A stretch of DNA of 64,000 bases from the NCBI GenBank assembly GCA_035415725.1, contig DAOOGN010000007.1:7274-71273 (forward strand). Direction: 5' to 3'. This document shows, in pieces, positions 53,352 to 62,548 of the stretch. The notes under the pieces are model-generated. The model did no database searches, was not told where the DNA came from, and saw only the letters and a list, made by a program, of their open reading frames with translations. The position numbers were made by a program, and so were the translations under genes. This DNA comes from DSWT01 sp035415725 (GTDB lineage Bacteria; Chloroflexota; Anaerolineae; B4-G1; SLSP01). Position 1 is the stretch's first letter, and the number at the start of each line of letters is the position of its first letter.

Positions 53352-55445
53352 ATGAGCGTAACGAAGTCGACTAAAGTTTCGCGTGGCTGGGGTTTTCGCC
53401 AAAGCCTTTTCTGGTTTTGGCTGACGTTGTTGACGGCATGTGTCCTCGTTTTTTCGTTCCCCAATGATTACAACCTGGTGGCCGGCGCGGTGGCGCAGCG
53501 CGACATACGGGCGCCGCTGGATTTCACCTATGTCAGCGAGATCCGCACCCAGCAAGCGCGAAAAGAGGCCATCCGGCAGGTCGCCCCGGTGTACACGTCC
53601 CCGGACTTCGATCTGGCGCGGCAACAATACAACCGGGCGCGTCAGGTTTTTGCCTACTTGTGGGAACTGCGCGCCGATATTTATGCTTCCGAGGCGCAGG
53701 GATATGCCTGGGTTCTGGCCGTGCCGGAGCTGGCGGATTTGCCGTTGAGTACGGTGAACCTCCTTCTCGATATGCCCGATGCAAGTTGGAAGCAGGTGGA
53801 AATCGAATCGTTGAGTTTACTGGATCAGATCATGCGTCAGCAGCGCATCCGTGAGGAAGACCTGGCTACCGTGCGCGCGAATGTGGTGAACCTGGTGGCC
53901 CTGGAACTGGCGCCGGATGAGGCCCTCGTGGTCAACGAGTTGGTGCAGCGTTTCCTGAAGCCGAATGTGTTCTATGATGAAGCGGCGACAGAGGCGGCGC
54001 GTCAGGCGGCGAGTGACGCCGTCGGCGCGAACTTCAACACCTTCCGCAGCGGTGAAGTGATTGTACGTGAAGGCAATGTCGTCTCTGAATTGGATATGGA
54101 GGCCCTGCGCGAATTAGGACTGTTGACCCAGACGTGGAATTGGGTAGACTTCTGTTGGATGCTTTTGCTGGCGGGGATCGCGGTGTTTATGCTGGGTTTT
54201 TATCTGTGGCGATTCCAGCCCGACGTGTTGAACGTTGTATCTTCGGAACTGTTATTTGCGCTTCTCATGACCCTCTTTCTGGTCCTGGCGCGAGTGCTCA
54301 TCACGTCGGGGAATATGCTGCCGTACCTGTTCCCTGCGCCGGCGCTGGCGATGCTTTTGACGACCACGGTGGGTCTGCCGGCAGCGGTCGGCGCGGTGAC
54401 TTTCGTCGGCGGTGTTAGCGGCTGGATCGCCGGGCGCTCGCTGGGATTTGCCGTGTTTATCACCATGGGTGGCATCGCCGGGGCGTTGACCTTGCCGCGT
54501 TATGAACAAACCAGCACGATTTTCCGTTCCGGGTTGTTAGGGGGACTGCTCGGCGCCGCGACGTTATTTGCTTTCAACGCCGGCGACTTCAAGACGGATC
54601 CTTTGTCGTTATGGTTCAAGGTTGGCGTGGCGATGGCCGGGGGAGTTGTTTCCGGCGCTTTGACGGTGGGAGGACTATTTCTGCTCGCCCCGCTGTTCGA
54701 TCTGACGACGACTTTTCGTCTCACGGAGTTGAGTCGTCCGAATCATCCCCTGCTGCAGCAATTGTTGCGGGAGGCGCCGGCGACCTTCAACCACGTGATG
54801 ATGGTGGCGAGCCTGGCGGAACAGGCCGCCGAACGCATCGGCGCGAACACCCTGCTCACGCGGGTGGGGGCGTACTACCACGACGTCGGCAAACTGGCGC
54901 GGCCGTACTTCTTCGCGGAAAACCAGCAGGGCTTGAGCAATCCCCACGACCGGCTGGACCCCTACACGAGCGTCGATGTGCTCAAAGGCCACATCCGCGA
55001 TGGGATCAAACTGGCGCGTCAGTATCACCTGCCGGGGCGGGTACGCGCCTTTATCCCGGAACATCACGGAACGACGCGGGCGAGTTTCTTCTATCACAAG
55101 GCCGTTGAAGCCGCCGGCGGGGAGGCCGACCTGATCGACGAATCCCAGTTCCGCTATCCCGGTCCGATTCCACAAAGCCGCGAGACACTGCTGGTGATGT
55201 TGGCGGACGGAGCGGAAGCTGCCACCCGCGCGCGCCGACCTTCCACGCCGGAAGAATTGGCGAGCGTCATCAATGCGATCTTTGAACAGCGGTTGATGGA
55301 TGGTCAATTGGATGAATGTCCGATAACGATGCACGAACTGCACATCGTGAAATCAACCTATATTGAACTTTTGCGTGGGGCTTTCCATCCCCGCATCCCG
55401 TATCCTGAACCCCAGGAGAGCAAAAAGCACGATTATGGGCGCTAA
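53352..55445 (+). CDS. HDIG-family 7TM phosphodiesterase (PgpH-like, cyclic di-AMP)
   Basis: A 697-aa membrane protein: a first helix (about 20-38), a long extracytoplasmic 7TMR-HDED domain to about 270, seven helices to about 465, and a cytoplasmic HD domain. The HD motif is YYHDVGKLARPYFF, with the upstream histidine in FNHVMMVASLAEQAA and further metal ligands in FIPEHHGTTRASFF. This is the layout of PgpH, which breaks down cyclic di-AMP. The ATG at 53352 is chosen after the hairpin; an upstream start at 53325 would lie inside it. ybeY overlaps the end, as in Firmicutes and other phyla. Confidence 0.92.
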   Translation: MSVTKSTKVSRGWGFRQSLFWFWLTLLTACVLVFSFPNDYNLVAGAVAQRDIRAPLDFTYVSEIRTQQARKEAIRQVAPVYTSPDFDLARQQYNRARQVFAYLWELRADIYASEAQGYAWVLAVPELADLPLSTVNLLLDMPDASWKQVEIESLSLLDQIMRQQRIREEDLATVRANVVNLVALELAPDEALVVNELVQRFLKPNVFYDEAATEAARQAASDAVGANFNTFRSGEVIVREGNVVSELDMEALRELGLLTQTWNWVDFCWMLLLAGIAVFMLGFYLWRFQPDVLNVVSSELLFALLMTLFLVLARVLITSGNMLPYLFPAPALAMLLTTTVGLPAAVGAVTFVGGVSGWIAGRSLGFAVFITMGGIAGALTLPRYEQTSTIFRSGLLGGLLGAATLFAFNAGDFKTDPLSLWFKVGVAMAGGVVSGALTVGGLFLLAPLFDLTTTFRLTELSRPNHPLLQQLLREAPATFNHVMMVASLAEQAAERIGANTLLTRVGAYYHDVGKLARPYFFAENQQGLSNPHDRLDPYTSVDVLKGHIRDGIKLARQYHLPGRVRAFIPEHHGTTRASFFYHKAVEAAGGEADLIDESQFRYPGPIPQSRETLLVMLADGAEAATRARRPSTPEELASVINAIFEQRLMDGQLDECPITMHELHIVKSTYIELLRGAFHPRIPYPEPQESKKHDYGR

Positions 55446-55917
55446 ACGACATATTATCGATATACAAGTTGAGGAACAGGTTGGCCCGCTCGACGTCGAG
55501 CCGCTGCGCGAGGCCGTGAGCCAGACATTGATGCAGCAAGGAGTGACTGAACCCTGTGAGGTGGTGGTAGTCATTGCCGACGATGCCGTTTTGGAGGATT
55601 TGAACTCCCGTTTTCGCGGCATCGTCGAGCCTACGGACGTCCTTGCGTTTGCTAACGATACGCGTGGTCCCTTTGCCGGCGGCGGGGGACAGTTCCCCCG
55701 TTATCTGGGCGACATCGTCATCTCCATGGACCGCGCCCGCGCTCAGGCCGAAGCTGTCGGCGGGGCGTTGACCCAGGAATTGCAGTTGCTCACGGTTCAC
55801 GGCGTTCTGCATTTGCTCGGTCATGATCATGCCGCAGCGGCAGACAAGGCGGCGATGTGGGCCGCGCAAGCGGCTATTCTCAACGATCTCGGCGCGGAGA
55901 TCCCTTTACCGGAATGA
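55435..55917 (+). CDS. ybeY: Endoribonuclease YbeY (rRNA maturation factor)
   Basis: A 160-aa zinc-dependent nuclease involved in 16S rRNA 3' end maturation and ribosome quality control. The metal motif HxxxHxxGxDH is present as HGVLHLLGHDHA. Other conserved parts are IADDAVLEDLNSRFRGI and TDVLAFANDT with LGDIVISMDRA. The ATG at 55435 overlaps the end of the pgpH-like gene by 11 bases; the longer frame to 55363 runs inside that gene. The stop shares ATGA with dgkA. Confidence 0.95.
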   Translation: MGAKRHIIDIQVEEQVGPLDVEPLREAVSQTLMQQGVTEPCEVVVVIADDAVLEDLNSRFRGIVEPTDVLAFANDTRGPFAGGGGQFPRYLGDIVISMDRARAQAEAVGGALTQELQLLTVHGVLHLLGHDHAAAADKAAMWAAQAAILNDLGAEIPLPE

Positions 55918-56300
55918 CTCCACAATGCAACGGTAACTTTTGGGCCAGCCTGAAACATGCGGCTGAAGGATTGCTGTATGCCATTCATACGCAGCGCAAT
56001 TTCCGCATTCATCTTGTCGTTGCCGTAGTGGTCGTCGTGATGGGGTGGTGGCTGCATTTGCCCTATGCGTCGTGGGCCGTTTTGGCTTTAACGGTGGGAA
56101 TGGTTTTGGTCACCGAAATGGTGAACACGGCCGCCGAGGCTATGGTGGATTTAGCCAGTCCCGATTACCATCCCCTCGCCAAACTCGTCAAAGATGTGGC
56201 GGCGGGCGCGGTGTTGGTGACGGCCATCACGGCGATTGTGGTGGGTCTGATCGTCCTTGGCCCCCCGTTGCTGACGCGGTTGGGGATTGAGGGTTGTTAA
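55914..56300 (+). CDS. dgkA: Diacylglycerol kinase / undecaprenol kinase (DgkA type)
   Basis: A 128-aa membrane kinase with three helices. The family signature EMVNTAAEAMVDL (ExxNTAxExxVD) is clear, with the substrate-site region FWASLKHAAEGLLYAIHTQRNFRIH at the N-terminus and VKDVAAGAVLVTA in the last part. It phosphorylates diacylglycerol or, as in Gram-positive homologues next to ybeY, undecaprenol. Its start overlaps the ybeY stop (ATGA), a conserved arrangement that supports the call. Confidence 0.94.
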   Translation: MTPQCNGNFWASLKHAAEGLLYAIHTQRNFRIHLVVAVVVVVMGWWLHLPYASWAVLALTVGMVLVTEMVNTAAEAMVDLASPDYHPLAKLVKDVAAGAVLVTAITAIVVGLIVLGPPLLTRLGIEGC

Positions 56301-56310
56301 CTCACAGCGT

Positions 56311-56333
56311 AGGGCAAATTGCCCATTCGCCCT
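56311..56333 (+). repeat. Hairpin repeat of the GGGCGAATTGCCC family
   Basis: AGGGCAAATTGCCCATTCGC plus CCT forms a hairpin with one mismatch. Related copies are at 19121-19140 and, in part, 59637-59652. It lies between dgkA and the GH172 gene and may act as a weak terminator. Confidence 0.55.
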
Positions 56334-56353
56334 ACCCTATAGGGAGGAACCTT

Positions 56354-57436
56354 ATGACATCGTTCAACGGTTTGGGACTCCACATCGGCAATCTGGCGCG
56401 TCTGTCGCATGCGCAGACACGCTCCATCAGCCCGGAGAACTTCAGCGGCGAGAAGGGCAAGGGCGGGATGGCACTCGAAGGCACCGGCTCAGAATGTGCC
56501 CGCGACCTGGGGCAGGGATGGAAAATCTCGCCCTCTGTGGGCATCGCTCCCGGCCAGACCTTTACCCTGGCCGACATCGCCGGGCCGGGCGCGATCCAGC
56601 AAATCTGGATGACGCCGACCGGCCACTGGCGCTACAGCATCCTGCGCATCTACTGGGACGGGCAGGAGCAGCCGGCGGTGGAGTGCCCGGTGGGCGATTT
56701 CTTCGCCATGGGGTGGGGACAGTATGCGCCCCTGTCGTCGCTGGCGGTGTGTGTCAACCCCGGTAGCGCGTTCAACTGCTATTGGGAGATGCCCTTCCGC
56801 AAACACTGCCGCATCACAATGGAAAACATCGCCGCAGAGCGGATGATCCTCTACTACCAGATCAACTATACTCTCACCGACGTGCCGGAAGATATGGGCT
56901 ATTTCCATGCCCAGTTCCGCCGCGTCAACCCGCTGCCCTACAAGGACGTTTACACGATCCTGGATGGGGTGCAGGGACAGGGGCACTACGTCGGCACGTA
57001 CCTGGCGTGGGGCGTCCACAACACCGGTTGGTGGGGCGAGGGGGAGATCAAATTTTACATGGACGGCGATACGGAGTTCCCCACCATCTGCGGCACGGGG
57101 ACCGAGGATTACTTCTGCGGTTCGTACAACTTCGAGAACCGCGAAACGCACCAGTACCAGCCCTTCACTACACCCTACTCAGGTTTGCACCAGGTGATCA
57201 TCCCCGATGGCGTCTATCGTTCGCAGCAACGTTTTGGCCTGTATCGCTGGCACATTGTCGATCCGGTGCGCTTTGAGCAAGAGCTGCGGGTTACCCTTCA
57301 GGCACTCGGCTGGCGCAGTGAGCGGCGCTATCTGCCCTTGCAGGATGATATGGCCTCGGTCGCTTATTGGTACCAGACCCTGCCGACGGCGCCCTTCCCG
57401 GCGTTGCCGGAGCGCGATGCACTGGAAGTGATCTAA
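56354..57436 (+). CDS. GH172 (DUF2961) glycoside hydrolase family protein
   Basis: A 360-aa protein of the DUF2961/GH172 family, whose studied members cleave alpha-D-arabinofuranosides or difructose anhydride. Family phrases are AGPGAIQQIWMTPTGHWR, GWGQYAPLSSLAV, NCYWEMPFRKHCRITMEN, GEGEIKFYMDGDTEFPTIC and the active-site region GTGTEDYFCGSYNF. It is at the short end of the family, a single core domain, with no signal peptide. AGGGAGGAACC precedes the ATG at 56354. Why it follows dgkA is unclear; it may belong with corA, 13 bases downstream. The true substrate is unknown. Confidence 0.85.
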   Translation: MTSFNGLGLHIGNLARLSHAQTRSISPENFSGEKGKGGMALEGTGSECARDLGQGWKISPSVGIAPGQTFTLADIAGPGAIQQIWMTPTGHWRYSILRIYWDGQEQPAVECPVGDFFAMGWGQYAPLSSLAVCVNPGSAFNCYWEMPFRKHCRITMENIAAERMILYYQINYTLTDVPEDMGYFHAQFRRVNPLPYKDVYTILDGVQGQGHYVGTYLAWGVHNTGWWGEGEIKFYMDGDTEFPTICGTGTEDYFCGSYNFENRETHQYQPFTTPYSGLHQVIIPDGVYRSQQRFGLYRWHIVDPVRFEQELRVTLQALGWRSERRYLPLQDDMASVAYWYQTLPTAPFPALPERDALEVI

Positions 57437-57449
57437 CGGATGGGCAGCG

Positions 57450-58433
57450 ATGATTCGGATCCTATACTTTAGCGGTACCGGCGAGTTTCATACCGATGTC
57501 ACGCCGGAGGCGCTGGCCGGGCTACTGCAAGATGAGAGTGGACTGTTGTGGCTGGACCTGCGCGAAGAACCGGCGGAGGTGTGCATGCCCATTCTCCGCG
57601 ACACGTTTAACTTTCATCCCCTGGCGATTGACGATGCATTGGAAGAGTCGCATGTGCCGAAAATCGACGATTGGGGCGCCTATCTCTACATGGTCTTGCA
57701 CGCCGTCAACTATAATCCTCAAGACAATGACATCACTACCCTGGAGCTGGACATCTTTGTCGGCTCGCATTATCTCGTCACCCATCAGACGACGCCGTTG
57801 AGCGCCGTGGACCGCGTGTGGACGCTGTGCCAGCGCGATGAACGTCATCTACGCCAGGGCGTGGCGCACCTGTTGTATCAATTAGCGGATGAGTTGGTCT
57901 CGGACTATATGCCGGCCGTCGATGACATCGATGTGACGATTGACGAGATCGAAGACCGCGTGTTCGGCAATCCGGCCCCTGATATTTTGGAGCAGATTTT
58001 TGGCCTTAAGCGCGCACTGTTGACGCTGCGTCGTATCATCGCCCCGCAGCGTGAAGTGCTGAATAAGTTAGGCCGGGGGGATTATGCCGTCATTCCTGCC
58101 GCCTATAGCGTCTTTTTCCGCGATGTGTACGATCACCTGGTGCGTCTGTATGACATTGTGGACAGTCTCCGTGATTTGGTCGGCGGAACCCTGGACACCT
58201 ATCTCTCCGTCGTCAGCAACCGCATGAATGGCGTGATGAAGACATTGACCATGATTACCACCGTATTTATGCCGATCTCTTTTCTGGCCGGTTTCTTCGG
58301 CATGAATTTCTTTCAGCCGTTTGTGGCTCTCCCCGCGTGGACAGGACGGACGGCGTTCGTCGCCCTACTACTGCTGATGGTGTTACTGCCTGGGGGGATG
58401 TATCTGTGGATGCGCAAACGAGACCGGACGTAA
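57450..58433 (+). CDS. corA: CorA family magnesium/cobalt transporter
   Basis: A 327-aa inner-membrane channel that forms a pentamer. The cytoplasmic N-terminal domain spans residues 1-250, with long helices containing DDIDVTIDEIEDRVFG and RRIIAPQREVLNKL. Two C-terminal helices flank the pore signature GMN in FLAGFFGMNFF. The final basic tail is short (RKRDRT). The ATG at 57450 lies 13 bases after the GH172 stop. It transports magnesium, though cobalt or nickel is possible. The following glycosyltransferase starts 6 bases later, so the genes are co-transcribed. Confidence 0.94.
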   Translation: MIRILYFSGTGEFHTDVTPEALAGLLQDESGLLWLDLREEPAEVCMPILRDTFNFHPLAIDDALEESHVPKIDDWGAYLYMVLHAVNYNPQDNDITTLELDIFVGSHYLVTHQTTPLSAVDRVWTLCQRDERHLRQGVAHLLYQLADELVSDYMPAVDDIDVTIDEIEDRVFGNPAPDILEQIFGLKRALLTLRRIIAPQREVLNKLGRGDYAVIPAAYSVFFRDVYDHLVRLYDIVDSLRDLVGGTLDTYLSVVSNRMNGVMKTLTMITTVFMPISFLAGFFGMNFFQPFVALPAWTGRTAFVALLLLMVLLPGGMYLWMRKRDRT

Positions 58434-58439
58434 TCGAGC

Positions 58440-59600
58440 ATGATGTTGCCTAGCGACCCGAAGCGTGTCTTGATACTCACGGCGGATGCCGGATTTGGAC
58501 ATCGCAAAGCGGCCACGGCCATTGCCGACGCGCTGCGCGAGGTGTACACGGATGCGTGCGTGGTCGAGATTGCGAACCCGCTGAGTGACAAGCGTGTGCC
58601 CGCCTTCCTGCGCGATAGCCAGACGGATTACGACAAACTGGTGCGGGTTATGCCGGATTTGTATCGCTTCGGCTACGAAACCAGCGATACCGCCTCCATC
58701 AGCAGGGTCATCGAGGGCGCGTTGGTGATGATGTTGTTCAATGTGTTGTCAGACCTCGTGCGACAGCATCGCCCGGATGTGGTTGTGACCACCTACCCTT
58801 TGTATCAGTCGCCGCTCGCGGCCATTTATGGCCTTTACCGTAACCATGTCCCGTTACTCACCGTCGTTACGGATCTGGCGACGGTGCATCGGGTGTGGTT
58901 TCAACGCACGTGTGACATGCTCATCGTACCTACCGAGGCAGTACGTCAACTGGCGCTCGACTATCACATCCCCGCGTGTAAGCTGAAGGTCGTGGGCATT
59001 CCGGTGCACCCGGATTTTGTGCACCGGCAAGGGGACAAAATGTCGTGCCGGGCGACGTTGGGATGGCGCTCCGATCTTATAACTGTGCTGATCGTGGGTA
59101 GCAAGCGCGTCAGCAACTTGCGTGATCTGTTGCGGGTGCTCAATCATGCGGGTCTGCCGGTACAACTGGCGATGGTGACGGGAGGCGATGAAGCATTGTA
59201 CAACGACCTTAGCGATGTGGAATGGCATGTTGCGGCACATCTCTACCGTCTCGTCAAAGAGATGCCCCTGATGATGCACGCCGCGGATTGTGTGATCAGC
59301 AAAGCCGGTGGGCTGATTGTTTCTGAATCTCTGGCGTGTGGCTTACCCATGATTTTGGTGAATGTCATCCCCGGACAAGAGACCGGCAATGTGGAATATG
59401 TGGTCAACCATGGCGCCGGCGAATGGGCCAAAGACCCTATCGGTGTATTGGAGATTCTCTATCATTGGCTGGAACGAGAAGGAGCGTTACTGGCCGAAAA
59501 AGCGCGCCATGCCCAATGCCTCGGACGTCCCCAGGCGGCTTATGATATTGCGGACCTGATCTGGGAAGCTGCCTCGTCAACACCGGGAAATTCAGCCTAA
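58440..59600 (+). CDS. MGDG synthase/GT28-type glycosyltransferase
   Basis: A 386-aa glycosyltransferase that should transfer a hexose to diacylglycerol or a similar membrane lipid. The N-terminal Rossmann domain begins VLILTADAGFGHRKAATAI, the MGDG_synth signature, and contains RPDVVVTTYPLYQSPLAA. The C-terminal GT28 domain has MLIVPTEAVRQLAL, VGIPVHPDF, a changed VLIVGSKRVSNLRDLL, and the donor-binding ADCVISKAGGLIVSESLACGLPMI. It starts 6 bases after corA. UgtP-like lipid glycosylation fits the envelope genes upstream; the sugar is not evident. Confidence 0.88.
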   Translation: MMLPSDPKRVLILTADAGFGHRKAATAIADALREVYTDACVVEIANPLSDKRVPAFLRDSQTDYDKLVRVMPDLYRFGYETSDTASISRVIEGALVMMLFNVLSDLVRQHRPDVVVTTYPLYQSPLAAIYGLYRNHVPLLTVVTDLATVHRVWFQRTCDMLIVPTEAVRQLALDYHIPACKLKVVGIPVHPDFVHRQGDKMSCRATLGWRSDLITVLIVGSKRVSNLRDLLRVLNHAGLPVQLAMVTGGDEALYNDLSDVEWHVAAHLYRLVKEMPLMMHAADCVISKAGGLIVSESLACGLPMILVNVIPGQETGNVEYVVNHGAGEWAKDPIGVLEILYHWLEREGALLAEKARHAQCLGRPQAAYDIADLIWEAASSTPGNSA

Positions 59601-59677
59601 GCCGGCGATTGGATGGGTAGCGCGAGGTGCCAACTCGGGGCGAATTGCCCATGTGCTCTGCCAACGAAAGGAGCGTC

Positions 59678-61693
59678 ATGACTGAAATCGAAGCGAAACA
59701 GCCTGCCGAATTGTGGAAAGAAATTGTCGCCAACGGCATCGAAGGAACCACCGGCCATTACAGCCTGCCGCCGCTGTCCGGCGCGGCACTGGCGGCGATC
59801 ATCAAGCACGAATCGACGCCGGAAAACCTGAGCGAGCTGCAATTCAAGAAAAACCGCCCGGTCGATTCGCCGGTCTCCGAGGCGGTGGAAGACCCCACGG
59901 ACCTGGCGCAGGCGGGATGGGCCGTCGTCTTTCCGGCAGAGATGGACGAGAAGCGCCGCGAGGCTATCCAAGAGGCGCTCAAGCCGTTACTGGATCACCG
60001 CCAGGAGAAGGCCGGTGACCTGTATCGCATCTTCGAGGGCGAGACCGGCTACCATGCCACCGAAAGCAAGAGCGATTTCTGCAAGCGCCAGTCGCCGGAG
60101 ATCAAGCGCGGGCCGGCCAGACCGGAGCAAATGCCCTTCTACGTGCTGCTCGTAGGCAGTCCGGCAGAAATCCCCTACGAATTCCAGTTCCAACTGGATG
60201 TGATGCGGGGGGTGGGGCGCCTTGACTTCGGCAACGACCTGGAGGCTTATGCCCGCTATGCCCACAACGTCGTTGCGGCGGAGAAAGGCGCGGTCAAACT
60301 GCCGCGCCGGGCGACTTTCTTCAGCGTCAGAAATCCAGGCGATGACGCCACCTTGATCAGCGACCGCTACCTGGTGCGCCCTTTGTTCGCCAACCTGCAA
60401 CAGCCGCACCTGCAAGGTGAAATCCCGCTCCGGTTCCCATGGGATCTTAGCCTCGCATCCTCAGGGGAGAAGGCGGAACTGGCACGCTTGTTGAGCGGCA
60501 GAGACCAGACCCCGGCCTTGTTGTTCACGGCGAGTCATGGAATGGTGTTCTCTCCCCCTGCTCCACTCCAACAGCAACTTCGTGAGCAAGGGGCACTGCT
60601 CTGCCAGCATTGGGCGAGGGGTGCCATGGTCCAGCGCGATGATTACTTTGCTGCAGAAGACCTCGGAAACGTCAATCTCCTGGGACTTATGGCGCTGTTC
60701 TTTGCGTGCTTTGGCGTGGGAACGCCCCAGTTTGACTATTTCACCGCTCCCTATGCCGAGGCCCGGCCCCCCCTCGCCCCCTACAGTTTTACCGGCGCCC
60801 TGCCTAAACGTCTGTTGACCCAGGGCGCGCTGGCCGTTGTCGGGCACGTGGACCGGGCGTGGGGCTACTCGTTCATATCGCCGGGCAGCAATGTGGAAAT
60901 CGATGCCTTTGTCACCGCCCTGCGCAAAATGCTCAACGGCGACCCTGTCGGCCTGGCGACCGATCCGAGTTTCAACCTGAAATATGCCGATATGACGGCG
61001 ACACTCCACGAGGCGCTTCAGGAGTTGCACTATAACCCGACCTTTCTGGACGATGAGGAACTGGTACGGTTGTGGACGGCGAACAACGACGCGCGAAGTT
61101 ACGTTGTGCTCGGCGACCCCGCTGCCCGCATCCCTTTCGTGTCCGGGGAGGACACGGCAGTGGAACGGGCGACCGCTTCCGCCGCACTGCCTCCGCTCAT
61201 TGTGGAGAGGCTATCCGTGTTGCAAGCGGCCATCGGCGCAGAGCCAACCGTCGCTTATGCGGCTCCCCCCGTCGCTACGTCCGGCAGTGACATCCATGTG
61301 GATGAAGCACACCAGGCGCTGGTGAACCGCGATTTTGCCATCCAGATCGATGGGATCACGAACTCGTTGAAAGAGTTTGCCAACAAAATCGCCGAGGCGC
61401 TACACAATGCCACGCAGGATATTCTGACGCTGGAAGTGCGCACTTATGCCACGCACAATATGCAGGGCATCACCGTGGATCATGCCGCTGACGCCGATTT
61501 GCGCGCCCTGACCTTGATCGACTTTGACGGCGATATGCGGAACTATGTCCCGACCACGGGCGAGGGTGTGGATGAAGACCTGTGGCAGATTCACCGGCAG
61601 ATGGTGAGCGAGGCTCAGACGAACCGCACCCAATTTGTGAGCGCGATGGCGAAGATGGCAAGTGACCTGCTCGACACCATCAAGCTTAAATAG
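59678..61693 (+). CDS. Clan CD (C25/CHAT/caspase-like) cysteine protease with C-terminal module
   Basis: A 671-aa protein without signal peptide. An N-terminal region (about 1-150) is followed by FYVLLVGSPAEIPYEFQFQLD, like the start of gingipain-type (C25) domains. The catalytic dyad candidates are His287 in LLFTASHGMVF and Cys344 in ALFFACFGVGTP, 57 residues apart, the HG...AC pattern of clan CD. GALAVVGHVDRAWGYSF follows, as in C25/CHAT domains. Residues 550-671 form a separate module, with LTLEVRTY and DEDLWQIHRQMV, that recurs as two proteins downstream. AAAGGAG precedes the ATG. It leads a probable four-gene operon. Substrates are unknown; the family call is by motif only. Confidence 0.75.
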   Translation: MTEIEAKQPAELWKEIVANGIEGTTGHYSLPPLSGAALAAIIKHESTPENLSELQFKKNRPVDSPVSEAVEDPTDLAQAGWAVVFPAEMDEKRREAIQEALKPLLDHRQEKAGDLYRIFEGETGYHATESKSDFCKRQSPEIKRGPARPEQMPFYVLLVGSPAEIPYEFQFQLDVMRGVGRLDFGNDLEAYARYAHNVVAAEKGAVKLPRRATFFSVRNPGDDATLISDRYLVRPLFANLQQPHLQGEIPLRFPWDLSLASSGEKAELARLLSGRDQTPALLFTASHGMVFSPPAPLQQQLREQGALLCQHWARGAMVQRDDYFAAEDLGNVNLLGLMALFFACFGVGTPQFDYFTAPYAEARPPLAPYSFTGALPKRLLTQGALAVVGHVDRAWGYSFISPGSNVEIDAFVTALRKMLNGDPVGLATDPSFNLKYADMTATLHEALQELHYNPTFLDDEELVRLWTANNDARSYVVLGDPAARIPFVSGEDTAVERATASAALPPLIVERLSVLQAAIGAEPTVAYAAPPVATSGSDIHVDEAHQALVNRDFAIQIDGITNSLKEFANKIAEALHNATQDILTLEVRTYATHNMQGITVDHAADADLRALTLIDFDGDMRNYVPTTGEGVDEDLWQIHRQMVSEAQTNRTQFVSAMAKMASDLLDTIKLK

Positions 61694-61714
61694 TTGCTGT
61701 CTTCGGGGAGTGTG

Positions 61715-62536
61715 ATGGCCGCTGATCGTTTCACGCTGTCCAGCTTTGCGGCGACCGCCGACCCGTTTGGCGTGTGGGAGATCCCCACGCCGGAGGTGAA
61801 GACGGTCAGCACGGAAGGCCTGACATGGCGCGCGGAACTGCCGAACGCGGAGTCCGGCCTTGACGCCGTCCGGGCTCGCGCGGAGGTGTTGCAGCGCGGC
61901 GATGGCTACCTGACGCGGGCGGACGCCGAGCTGCGGGCGACGCTTGATGGCATCGTGGCTGCTGCCGGTCGCGGCGTGGCCGGGGCAGATTCATACGTGT
62001 TTGCCGTCCCGGCGGCGGAGAGCTTCCATCTCCAAAAGCAGGCGCTGCGCGCTCTATTGAGTGGCTTCGCCGCGTCGGCATCGGCGCCACTGACCGGCGC
62101 TGTAGCCTTCGGCGCCGTGGACGTGTTTGCCGCAGAAAAGGAGCGTGAGGGTTTTCAGGATGCCTGTCGGCGCTGGTTGGCCTTTGTAGAACAGGTGAAG
62201 CAGTTGATGACGTTGCCGGCGGATGCTGAAACGGTCATTGCCGGAGAGCTTGTCGGGCTGACGCGCATCGATTGGAGGGGGGACCTGGCGACATTTTGGT
62301 CCCCGGGCTTGTTGGCACTCTCGCGGGAGATCCACCGTCAGAACGTGAACCTGGTTTTGGCTTCGCGGATGGCGCTGTTGCGTGTTGTCTCCGTGGTGGC
62401 GAGCGGCGCCGGTGGGTTGGCCGTCAAGGCCATCGCGCTGCCGCCAGGGGCGCAGGCACTGCTGTTTCCTGCTGTCGTCCGCTTCATTTTCGACGTGATG
62501 GACGCCCTCCGCGCATGGGACGCTGTACCGTCATAA
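61715..62536 (+). CDS. Orphan protein of the protease cassette
   Basis: I do not recognise this 273-aa protein. It begins 21 bases after the protease stop with GGGGAG upstream of its ATG. It has a mixed N-terminal region (FAATADPFGVWEIPTPEV and TWRAELPNAESGLDAVRARA), an alanine-rich helical centre (residues about 65-145) and a C-terminal third with hydrophobic stretches (SRMALLRVVSVVASGAGGLAV and ALLFPAVVRFIFDVMDAL). No cysteine or histidine pair, Walker or HTH motif is visible. It may be the protease's target, inhibitor or membrane-active partner; all of these are inference from position. Confidence 0.65.
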   Translation: MAADRFTLSSFAATADPFGVWEIPTPEVKTVSTEGLTWRAELPNAESGLDAVRARAEVLQRGDGYLTRADAELRATLDGIVAAAGRGVAGADSYVFAVPAAESFHLQKQALRALLSGFAASASAPLTGAVAFGAVDVFAAEKEREGFQDACRRWLAFVEQVKQLMTLPADAETVIAGELVGLTRIDWRGDLATFWSPGLLALSREIHRQNVNLVLASRMALLRVVSVVASGAGGLAVKAIALPPGAQALLFPAVVRFIFDVMDALRAWDAVPS

Positions 62537-62548
62537 ATTTCTCATTTT

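Noticed and set aside
59678..61693. Secreted gingipain-type protease
   Set aside because: There is no signal peptide or sorting domain, so the protein is taken as cytoplasmic despite C25-like features.
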